Assembly (NCBI GenBank): GCA_014825775.1
Contig: MVAQ01000282.1
Coordinates: forward strand, 1-24,209
Reading direction: 5' to 3'
Length of the DNA: 24,209 nt
Source: Krasilnikovozyma curviuscula
Lineage: Eukaryota; Basidiomycota; Tremellomycetes; Cystofilobasidiales; Mrakiaceae
Under the pieces are notes generated by a model. That model did not search any database, was not told the DNA's origin, and saw only the letters and a list, made by a program, of their open reading frames with translations. Shown one piece after another: positions 1 through 8,365 of the stretch; within the stretch, counting starts at the first letter, position 1, and the number at the start of each line of letters is the position of its first letter. The position numbers and the translations under genes are program-made.

Positions 1-52
1 AAGATTATTGTTAGTCTACTCTCTTTTGTTGGAAAGGAGAGGACCAGAGGGG

Positions 53-59
53 TATATAA
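53..59 (+). promoter_or_regulatory. TATA box of the pheromone gene
   Basis: A perfect TATATAA lies 93 bases before the pheromone ATG. The stretch between them is pyrimidine-rich, as expected for a short 5' leader in a strongly expressed yeast gene. That it drives the pheromone gene is inferred from position. Confidence 0.6.
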
Positions 60-151
60 GGAGGACGGTAAGCCTATCGAGCTTTCCTCTTCTTTTCCTC
101 ATAATACCTGACACACTCTCGCTTCCCAATCGAACTTCACACCTTATAACG

Positions 152-259
152 ATGGACTCATTCTTCACCACCTTCTCCATCTCTGAGCAGACTGTCGCTC
201 CAGCACCAGCTTCCACAGACAACGGCACTGGTGCCGTTGGGCTCTGTGTGGTTGCTTAA
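152..259 (+). CDS. lipopeptide mating pheromone precursor (MF-type, CAAX)
   Basis: This is a 35-residue intron-free reading frame. It begins MDSFFTTFS and ends GAVGLCVVA. The last four residues, CVVA, form a CAAX box in which the cysteine would be farnesylated, VVA clipped off and the new C-terminus methylated. Cryptococcus and Tremella pheromone precursors have the same plan: 33-42 residues, an N-terminus starting MDAF/MDSF with Thr/Phe repeats, a Ser/Ala/Pro-rich middle, and a C-terminal CVIA-like box. The mature peptide is probably the last 10-14 residues, released by an N-terminal cut; the exact site cannot be read here. A TATA box sits at 53-59, and a likely intron starts two bases after the stop. 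The secreted product would be recognised by the Ste3-type receptor of the opposite mating type. I am confident of the class but cannot tell whether it is the a or the alpha type. Confidence 0.88.
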   Translation: MDSFFTTFSISEQTVAPAPASTDNGTGAVGLCVVA

Positions 260-261
260 AA

Positions 262-410
262 GTGAGCTCTACCAAGTACTGCTTCACTGCATTTATTGGT
301 TGTTATAATTGATCTCGATCGTCTTGTCTTCTGCTGGTCTTCTTTTCTCCATCCTAATCGACCGGCCCATCTCAATCTCAATCTCAACCTAAATCCGCTT
401 CGTCTTTCAG
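262..410 (+). other. probable intron in the 3' UTR of the pheromone gene
   Basis: A donor GTGAGC begins two bases after the TAA stop (257-259). A pyrimidine-rich stretch with a CTAAAT branch-like site near 390 and a TTTCAG acceptor ends at 410. The 149-nt span has all the splice signals used by the other genes in the window but contains no recognisable coding sequence on either side of the acceptor. An imperfect CTCAAT tandem repeat (about 371-386) lies inside it. It is predicted only from signals. Confidence 0.5.
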
Positions 411-832
411 CACGCTACCTTCTAACTTCACACTCCGCTATCAGGACATGTAGAGTCTGGAAGAAGGAAGGGTACTGAAGCGGTTGGATTAAACGATTTT
501 GGTGTTTTGCTATAACAAAGGCTTTTACGAGAAATCATCCTGTCTCACTTTGCAGAGTAGAATTGCGCACATATGAGGTTCGTATTTGAAGCACTACGAG
601 AACACCAAATTATTATTTTTCTACAAGATTGTTAAATTGTGATCTCTACTTTGCCCATACCGACATTTCCTTGTGAAAAGGTCGGACACACTCCGCCACC
701 AAGCTCGAGGTTTTCATTTCGTCGCTGCATCTCCTTTGGGGGGAGAGGAGAATTCACTCGAAACGAGATTTGTCGTTACTAACGGGCTGCATTCATAGGC
801 TGCTGGTCTCCTCTCTGTGCTTTATTTATCAG
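411..832. other. intergenic: pheromone 3' end and PCT1 upstream region
   Basis: I see no gene here. A pyrimidine-rich stretch ending TTTATCAG lies directly against the PCT1 ATG at 833, so a 5' UTR intron of PCT1 may end there. No second pheromone copy (a CAAX-encoding end such as CVVA or CVIA) was found on either strand. Confidence 0.4.
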
Positions 833-2426
833 ATGTCAGCTGTGCTGCCAGTTGCTTCGTCAAGAAGGAGGAGAAGAGGCCCCCATAATCAAGCTTCAGT
901 TTCGAGCTCTCGAGATGCGAGTGAAGAAGGTGCAGTCTAGCTCAATTTTACCCCAGTTCTGCCATGTGCTGCTCATGACTGACGTCTTGTGTTACCGTTT
1001 CGTGCTCTAGATAATGACGAGTTGGAGCCAATCTCAGCTTCAAGCCACTCCAAACCTGTCAACCCACCTTCCAAACCTCACGCTCTGTCCCACTCCTCAA
1101 ACCTTCGGCACAAAAAGACAGGAGTTCCAGCTGCGAGCCTTTATATTGTCGATGATGGCGTCGATTCTCCGAATTCAACGTACGACGGGGACGTAGGTGT
1201 GTCGAGCTGGTTTTCTCTGTAACGCAGCTGCAGTGAAATAATTAGAGTGCTGATTTCAAGTTTATCATTTGATGTGAACAGAATCAAGTATGCCAGCGAG
1301 TATGGGTCATCATTCATACAGAAGATCATCTCTGTCCAGCATTGTAAAGTGCGTGCGCTGCCCTCGATAAACCACAGCACTCGCGATAGAGCCACTCGTC
1401 TGACTCAAGCTTTAATCATTTCTTTTACTGTTTGTATATAGAGATATCGCTAAGACCGACCACCACACGTCAACCGTTTTGGACAGTAAAAGGGTGCCAG
1501 CGGTCATGACAGAACAAGAAATCCGCTCGTTCGTCGAAGAAGCAGTCGCTGGTAATGGACTCAGGCCATACCGAATCAATCAACCTCCAACAGACAGACC
1601 TGTTAGGATATATGCAGATGGTATGTCCTCAAATTCTTATTCTCGATTCAATATTGTGCGGTGTCATCTGAGAGTTCATTTTGATTTGATACCTAGGCGT
1701 CTATGACCTCTTTCACTTTGGGTGAGTTATCACCAGAAACCATGCGACATCGGCATAGCATTTATATTGAAATCCTATCTTTTCTGTAGTCATGCTCTCC
1801 AAATGCGTCAAGCGAAACTATGCTTTCCATCTGTGCACCTTTTGATAGGAGTTTGCTCAGACGAGCTTTGCTCTGCGCACAAATCTGCACCCGCGATGTC
1901 CCACGCAGAACGATGCGAATCGGTCAGGCATTGTAAATGGGTTGATGAAGTGGTACCAGAGGCACCGTGGGAGATCACTCAGGAATTTCTGGATCAACAT
2001 CAAATCGACTACGTCGCACATGATGATGAGCCTTACAAGGCAGCTGGGAAGGACGATGTTTATCAGTTTGTGAAGGATCAAGGTTTGTCAGACTGTCTGA
2101 TTTAAACAATTTCATTAGTTACTGACTCTTGTTTCCTGGTGTTAAAGGAAAATTCCTTCCGACGAGGAGAACACCTGGCATCTCAACATCGTCACTTTTG
2201 GAGAGGATAGTTCTAGGATATCGAGATGGATTTTTTGACTCGAAGTTGGAAAAAGTGCGCTTTATCTGGAATCGTTCTCCTTTGTTGCACTGTACTGAAG
2301 CACGTTGATGTTTTTCCACAGAACGGTCATGGAGATCTCAAGGCGGAGCTTGTGGATTGGGAGAGCTCGAGCTCGGCAGGCAGGCGCGGACGAACGCTTG
2401 GAGCTGGTACAGATTCTCCTCAGTAG
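833..2426 (+). CDS. PCT1: choline-phosphate cytidylyltransferase (CTP:phosphocholine)
   Basis: It makes CDP-choline from CTP and phosphocholine, the rate-limiting step of the CDP-choline route to phosphatidylcholine. Proposed exons: 833-929, 1011-1196, 1282-1348, 1442-1620, 1697-1721, 1790-2082, 2148-2254, 2322-2426, giving 352 residues with all phases matching. The nucleotidyltransferase signatures are clear: [18 protein letters not shown] carries the HxGH motif at residues 183-186, and RTPGIST is at about 290-296. The N-terminal 150 residues are Ser/Pro/Arg-rich and disordered-looking, with a run RRRRR near residue 11 that could serve as a nuclear signal. Exon 5 is only 25 nt, and the HFGH motif is split across its 3' junction. 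After the catalytic core only about 35 residues remain, so the long amphipathic membrane-sensing helix of yeast and animal enzymes is not apparent. It is tail-to-tail with the coiled-coil gene, 97 bases apart. Confidence 0.9.
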
Positions 2427-2523
2427 CATGAAATTGTCTTTGTGGGAAAAATCTTATGAAATATCCGCTCGTAACGACCAAATACTTGTATGTAAATGAG
2501 ATTCTAACATCCGAGCATTGCCC

Positions 2524-3732
2524 TTACCACTCAGCTGTTTGAATGTACTTTCGAGAAGCGCGTTCTAAAATCTTTCCAACACTTCCAGCCAGACGGTTCA
2601 TTGCTGAAAGAAGGCAAAATATTACCATCATTGAGAGGGACAAAGAAGGCTGCCTATGAAAAAAGCTCGACGGGGCACTCTCACCTGCATTGAGTTCATC
2701 CATTTCTTCCAAATCATTTTTCTGCTGATAGTTGAGGTGATCTGTTCCTGCTCGGTTATCCTCTGTGACTTTCTCGAGGCGCTCCTGAGATTAGAGAGTA
2801 TCATACGTGGTCAATAATAGTGGGTTGATCTCCATCGATTTGAGACATGAGTTCAGATTCACAGTACACTGCGTAATGGCGCCTTTGAACTCAGACAGAG
2901 TGTTATCAACAGAGAGATACTCTTCCTGAAGCTTCTCTAAGAGCGTAGTGTATGATTGAGCGCTGTAGGTAATCACAAAAGTCATTTCGTTGGACGTCGC
3001 CTCACGGGGAACCAAGTCTTGAAAAGCTTACACATTCTTCTCTAGATGATCACAAACACTTCGGGTTCTGTTCTCCTGATTATCAAAGTGACGTAAAGAG
3101 AAGAGTCAGAGAGCAGAGGTCGAAGCGCACAAAGTGATACTTGACGCACAGAAACCTTGAGGAAAGCATCCGCCTGCTGGAGGAATTCCTTCTTTTTTTT
3201 CTTCTGACTCTTTGCAACCTGGTCTATAAAGCAATAAGTAATCAGAGCAAGCTTGTGTGTTGGATAAGAAGAAAAAAGGAACACCTACCCTGAACTTGTG
3301 CGAGTAGAGCTGCGAAATCACTGGCACAAGGTACAACGAAGGTGCAACGAAGATGGTCATGAGGTTAAGAAGTACTGAAACTTTCTTTTCTACTCACCCA
3401 TCGTCTGAGCCAGTACTTCCCTTGAGTAATCGAAACACAGAATGAGAATGGTGAGGAGAGGAATGCGACAGACTGTCGATCAGATTAGCTAGCTACCCCT
3501 GAATACTTCCCACGGAATCCCTTCTTCTCATGTTCGGTGATCGTGTACTCGCCTGGCTGGTAGGTAGCATTGCGATCTTCTGGGGAAGAGAAGAAATTTA
3601 CCTGAGCTCTGGTTCGAGCTTGAGGTTGGAAGACTGTGAAGTGAAGCGGAGATGGCACTCTAGGTGTATAGTCCGATGAGATGACCTTCCTAAAATCCTA
3701 TATCGTCGAATCTACCTCTAAACAAAATCCAT
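2524..3732 (-). CDS. unrecognised small coiled-coil protein, ten exons
   Basis: I do not recognise the family. Phase-matched exons on the minus strand are 3659-3602, 3579-3497, 3420-3398, 3320-3289, 3223-3156, 3075-3032, 2962-2863, 2784-2685 and 2603-2524. A proposed first exon 3732-3724 encodes MDF, with a weak GTTTAG donor. The sum is 198 residues. The N-terminal third is Ser/Gly-rich and carries YQPGEYTITEHEKKGFRGKY. From about residue 75 to the end it is strongly charged and heptad-like: a lysine run in VAKSQKKKKKEFLQQ, then LLEKLQEEYLSVDNTLSEF, and a C-terminal helix with LEEMDELNA and GKILERA. A structural or adaptor role (kinetochore, vesicle tether or meiotic axis) would fit but is only a guess. 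Ten exons for 198 residues, one of 23 nt, is extreme even here. The internal exons are better supported than the start. It lies 92 bases upstream of the ALO1 stop, on the same strand. Confidence 0.6.
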
Positions 3733-3824
3733 CAAGTAAAGCAAGGCGTTTCTAAAGCATGGATACACACGAGACGAACAGAAACGGAAACCATATAAAA
3801 CATATAATTCACGCAGAGCCTTTG

Positions 3825-5788
3825 TCAGCTCCTTCCCGAAGATCTAAACACACTCCCATCGACGTCTTCCGTCTTTTCACCCAACAAATGACGACGGGTG
3901 TACTCGTTTCTAAAGATGCCCTGAGGATCTATATTCTGCACCAAGCTTACAAAGTTATCAAAGCGTGGGTATTGTTGTTTGAGCTGTTCAGGGCCTAGCG
4001 AATGAGCTTTCGCCCAGTGTGGGCGGCCGGAGTGCTTCTCCATTATGGAAGCAAAGTGCGAGAAGTAACGCCTGTAAGGTACCGGTAGTCCATAAGGTCT
4101 GTATTACAAGATCATGAAAAATGTGAGAACCTAGGTGGAATCGAACGCTGGTCTTGGTTGCAGTGAGAACACTCACCTAAATTGGACAATACCAATGTAA
4201 GTTGTTTTTCTGCCGTAGCTTGGACTGAGCCAGATGTTATCCTCTGAAGTGAATCTGATTTCAATTGGGAAGTGTGGCTTGACTCCCTTTGAGTCGAGTG
4301 CCTCTTTGTCGAGCCAAGCTTTGAGTTCTCGGAGGCACGCAGCGCCATCTTCAGATGGGACGGCCCATTCACTGGTGTATTGGGCGAACTGTCAAGCAAC
4401 AAAGGTGTTAATGAACAGCGCACCAGTCTGGGGCTTTGAAGCTGACTGAGACTAACCAAGCAATCAAAGTTGAACACGGTGTACGAGTTGTCGACTGCCG
4501 TCCTGGCTATCCCGTTTACATATTTCCAGACCAGTCTTCCAACCCATGGTGTAAGCGACTGGAAGTACCTTGAGATAAAGAGCAAGAACTGGATGAAATG
4601 GAATCCAAAGAGCACACCTCTAATCCAAGATCCAGACGGTGCCGCAGGCTGCACACACAGAAAAAAACGAAGATAAGCGCAGTCAGCCCACAGACTTTTC
4701 AAGCGAAAAGGAACCTAAAGCAAAAGGGAGCTCACCTCATACGTCCTGTTGGCTCTTCCAACACTCATCATGTTGACCTGCGGGTACCACCATATTCTTG
4801 TGTGTTCGCTGCTTTCTGCAATCTCATCCAGGTTATCGACGCACTCATCAAATTCCATCGGAACTGTCACTTCCTTCAACCTGAAGGCCCTTTCAACTTG
4901 AAGTTTCAGACTAGTGATCAATCCGGTAGCGCCCAGCGAGCACAAGCTCGCCCAGAAGAGGTCTGGGTTGACCTCTCGCGAGCAGATGGCTACGGACGCA
5001 TCTGCCTGTATGATAGTCATTTCGAGTACCTGAGCTGAGATGACTGGGAACAAGTGCCCTGATCCGTGTGTTGCAGTGGTGATGGCTCCACCGATTGACT
5101 GGTCCGAGATTGAGCCCAGGTTGGACATTGCGAGGTCATGTTGAGCCAGAACCTGTTGCGACATCCTACTTCAGACGATGCCTCGAGACCCAATCAATAG
5201 AGAAGAAACGAGTTTCGCTCACAACATGGATATCTTTCAGCAGCGCTCCACTCTGAACGGTAATTGTTTGTTTTTCGGTGTTGACCTAAGGTTGAAGAGT
5301 GAAATCGAGCATGAAAATGAGCACACGGATGCTGTAACGAGCGTGAAAACGACCAGAAAGTAAAGAACGAAGCCATTTCTCACCTCCAATACTTTGTCCA
5401 ATGCATCTGTCCTGACCAAGAAACCTCTGGTGCAAGCCAGGTCGCTCGGGCTGTGACCAGCTCCAGCACATCGAACAGATACCTTCTTCCTCCTCGCGTA
5501 CTCTACAATCAGCTTGATGTCGTTCTCCGACTGAGGGCAGAAGACTGGGAATGGAGAGGAAAATAGAAGATCTTTCTGTCAGAGTGGTTCCAGAAGGTGA
5601 AGGAAGAAGCATGAATCCCTTGGGATTCGTCGAAGCGAGCACGACAACTTACCGACGAGCGGCAGGCACGAAAATGTCTTCGCCCAATTTTCGAACTTTG
5701 CCCTTGGTGCTGTCGATGGCAGAGTGATGGGAGCAAGCTGGTCTTCGATGGTTGACACAGAAAGGGACGACACTGGAGGGTACGACAT
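3825..5788 (-). CDS. ALO1: D-arabinono-1,4-lactone oxidase
   Basis: This FAD enzyme oxidises D-arabinono-1,4-lactone to D-erythroascorbate, the last step of the fungal ascorbate-analogue pathway, at the outer mitochondrial membrane in yeast. Exons: 5788-5653, 5544-5384, 5285-5223, 5152-4736, 4648-4457, 4388-4177, 4098-3825; 484 residues (yeast Alo1 is 526). Landmarks are FENWAKTF (32-39), the FAD-domain segment CAGAGHSPSDLACT with His76 of GHS as the expected covalent flavin site, SNLGSISDQSIGG followed by TTATHGSG, and in the C-terminal domain IEIRFTSEDNIWLSPSYGRK and the HWAK motif (421-424), a hallmark of the aldonolactone oxidase family. It ends RSSGRS. The start at 5788 is the first in-frame ATG and has a good context; the frame is open upstream but has no ATG. 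The exon 4 acceptor was set by homology (caacag), because the apparent ATG at 5164 lies inside the intron. Confidence 0.93.
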
Positions 5789-6344
5789 GTCGGCCCACGC
5801 AAACGGACGATCGCCGAGAGAAACGTATGGGCTGAGCTGACAAAAGATCGAGAAAGATGGATGGGAACCCCTTTGTTGTTTTTCTATTAGATCCTTCTGT
5901 TTTCCTAGCTGTATTTTTGGGCTTGAGCTCAAGGTGAGGCTTGGTCTAGCAGCAGTGAGCGGCTGTTACGTCTGTTATCGAAAACGTGGGAAACAGGGAA
6001 AACAAGGGGGATCAAGAGAGCGCTGGCTGCTGGTAGGATCAACAGCGACTCAGGTTGGCCTCTGGGTATACAAGGAAACGAACTAGAAAGAAAAGGAGGG
6101 AAGGAGTTGAAGGCCAGGAGGAGGTCGATGCGTATCCACCACCCGATGTCGAGCCACAGCTTTCTTCGATGGCCCGATGGTCGGGAAGGCCAGTGGTAAT
6201 GGAATTTTTCATCAGCGGCTTTCATTTGTTTTCGTTTTTTTCGCACAAGGAACTCCTCGCACAATAAAAAATGTGGTATGTACGCATGTTGAAGCTACAT
6301 ATTACAAGATTAGGGTATCAAATAAAGAGACCTCCCATTAAAAC

Positions 6345-6402
6345 TGAGAGAAAGAAAGAGGAAAACGAAGAGAAAAAAAATAAAAAGTGAAAAAAAATAA
6401 AA
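6345..6402. repeat. purine-rich A/G tract
   Basis: This is a nearly uninterrupted purine stretch with runs of up to eight As, located in the ALO1-OPI3 intergenic region. It is low-complexity sequence of the kind that excludes nucleosomes. Confidence 0.7.
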
Positions 6403-6476
6403 CTATCTCGGCCATCAGTTTCGCCATCGCCACGCCTGTTAACCATACGTTCCGCCAGTCTACCAGCATTCTCCTC

Positions 6477-6501
6477 TTTTTTTTTTTTTTTCTTTTTTTT
6501 T
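6477..6501. repeat. poly-T tract (T15-C-T9)
   Basis: A 25-base homopolymeric T tract broken by a single C lies 130 bases beyond the OPI3 stop codon (read as poly-A on the OPI3 strand). Together with the A-rich tract upstream it could form an imperfect hairpin. It is a likely site of length variation. Confidence 0.75.
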
Positions 6502-6631
6502 GTTCGGTATCTTCTTCAGCTGGCCAGGATAGAAGAGACGGACCCTTCCGCCGACCTTGTATCCTTCAATCACCTGGCTTTCCACCACTGTCATCATCTC
6601 CCACCTCACTCCATCCTCATCGCACCACTGC

Positions 6632-8023
6632 CTACTGCAGCTTCTGGCTTCTACTCCTGGTGATCCTCTTGGGGACCTCGGTCCCGTCACTGTCGACAGC
6701 CGAAGCGACCTCAGCGTAGCTGTCGCCAGCGGCGCTAGGAGTGAAGGCACCGGCAGCAGTGGCCTTGCTCTTTCGCGCAGACGTCCTCTTAGGTGTCATT
6801 GGGGGCACAGCGATGGAGGTTGCTGTTGAGGAAGAGATAGGCTTGGCGGAGGTATCGGCGCTGGCCGCGGTCGTGTCCGATGACATCGAGGAGGAGGAGC
6901 GTTCACGTTCGCGTTTAGCGTAGATTTCAGAAGTGAATGGGCTGCTCGGGTAACGAAAGTCAGTGCTTTTGAAACGTAGCATAGCTTCTTCAATCCTACT
7001 CACCCTTCGAATCGCAGGGCGACCTGGTAGACAATCCAAACGAGGACGGAGATGATCAAACCAGCTGGACGACGGTACCTGAACATTGCCACAGCGGCAG
7101 AGAAATGCACGAAATTAAACTAGTCAGTGAGTATCGGAGAAAAAAAGAACAGCCATTTAGACTCACCACAAAGCGGTAGCAATGAAGCACAAAGTCGAGC
7201 CTTCATACATTGGATCCTTTCTAACATTGAAAGGGAAGCCCTCCACCATCTTATCCTGCAAGAGGCCACAGTAGTCACCCAAGTAAGTGCCTGTGATACC
7301 CAATGCCCAAGTGGAAGACAAGACCAAGAGTTGACCGATGGCAAAGATGGAGCCGGCAGTAATTTTCAACGCTGGCGTGTCTGGGATCGTTTGTGGTTGA
7401 GCTCGGAGAGCTTGTTCGAACCTAAGCGTTGAAAGTCAAGAGAGTTAGAAAGGTTTGCTTCTATCTACCTCATCAAAAGAGGACGGTAGGACGTGAACCT
7501 ACAATCCATCACGGAGGAGACCACAGAGGAAGATAGAGATAGCCATGAGGTAGCAAGCGTAGTAAGGGGAACCCAGAGTCTTGGTGAGGGAATGTTTGCG
7601 GTATTCTGAGAGTAGTCATTGTAGAGAATGGTAGTTGGGTGGAAGGTAGTTGATGTTTTCGTTGGGGTGAGCGGAAAGAAGGAAAAAAAAAGGTAGTGAG
7701 GGTTGTTTGACTTACCATTCCTCGCTACGATGTTCCAAACTAAAGGATTGAAGATGATACTTTAAACGAAATGAAGGAGTAGTGAGCTACTCAGAAAGAA
7801 AGGGATGATGAGAATGGGACTTGTTTTCACCTTGCACATGATATCCAAAACGAAGGTTGGTTCAAGTCCACAATGTCATTGAGGCTCAAGTGCTGAGCCT
7901 TATCAAGTTGAGAGATGAGGATGGATTGGGTTTTGAGGATGACGTCCTGATGCGGTGATGGAAACGGAGGGAGGGTCAGCTTGAAATCAAACACGCATGC
8001 TGGCAAACCCAAACAGTTACCAT
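6632..8023 (-). CDS. OPI3: phosphatidyl-N-methylethanolamine N-methyltransferase
   Basis: This ER membrane enzyme adds the last two methyl groups in the conversion of phosphatidylethanolamine to phosphatidylcholine, using S-adenosylmethionine. Exons: 8023-8021, 7946-7831, 7759-7716, 7605-7503, 7421-7167, 7078-7004, 6941-6632; 301 residues in phase. Family signatures include VDLNQPSFW near the N-terminus, FNPLVWNIVARNEYRKHS, the SAM-binding segment GITGTYLGDYCG (130-141), GFPFNVRKDPMYEGS, and a last hydrophobic helix LIISVLVWIVYQVALRFEG. The first coding exon would be only the ATG, followed by GTAACT; this start is inferred. A continuous frame reaches back to 8132 but has no family resemblance. 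Yeast Opi3 has 206 residues: here about 90 extra Ser/Ala/Lys/Arg-rich residues follow FTSEIYAKR, with no recognised domain. It is divergent from RPN9. Confidence 0.92.
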
Positions 8024-8365
8024 GGCAGACACGACAAACAGACAAGCAGACAGCTGGTATCAAAAAGTGAAGGTAGATGAGATGTTGGGATGAATAGAGC
8101 GTGGGAAGGCGGGTGCTGACGGTACTACCCACCTGTCGATTGTAAATTCGAGTTGTTGACTGACAGGCGACACTCGTCGTCCGTCACTCTGCCTTGCCTT
8201 CGCTCGACGCGGCGTTCGCGCTGAAAAATCGGGTAGGCGCACTTTCGGCTAAGTAACTCACTCGCTGCGTGGAATGAACCTCACTCGACTCGGCTCCCAA
8301 CAACCATCAGACATACCCATCACTTCCCCTCACCCCTTCTCCTCATCTCTTGTCTGCTTCTTGTG
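8024..8365. promoter_or_regulatory. shared OPI3/RPN9 divergent promoter region
   Basis: These 342 bases separate two divergent starts, so both promoters must lie here or extend into OPI3's first intron (8020-7947). I found no clear TATA box, no UAS-INO-like CATGTG and no yeast Rpn4-type proteasome element. Confidence 0.4.

Larger units (their letters stand above)
5789..6631. other. intergenic: ALO1 promoter and OPI3 3' region
   Basis: No gene is supported. The region holds a purine/A-rich stretch (about 6345-6402) and a long T tract (6477-6501). Short open frames on both strands here have no recognisable protein character. Confidence 0.4.

Noticed and set aside
512..520. ACAAAGG, resembling the Ustilago pheromone response element, downstream of the pheromone gene
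   Set aside because: It is a single short partial match in a position unlikely to act as the promoter. Such matches are expected by chance; another lies upstream of ALO1.
4115..4165. A tRNA T-arm-like GTTCGATTCC on the minus strand inside an ALO1 intron
   Set aside because: The bases flanking the loop do not pair into a T stem, and there is no A box or acceptor stem. It is chance similarity within an intron.
4112..4702. 196-codon minus-strand open frame
   Set aside because: It begins in ALO1 exon 5 and then reads exon 6 out of frame after an unspliced intron. It is not a separate gene.
5019..5164. The ATG at 5164 (minus) as a start of a separate oxidase fragment
   Set aside because: Phase matching places 5222-5153 in an intron with acceptor CAACAG; the frame joins the upstream FAD-domain exons into one complete ALO1.
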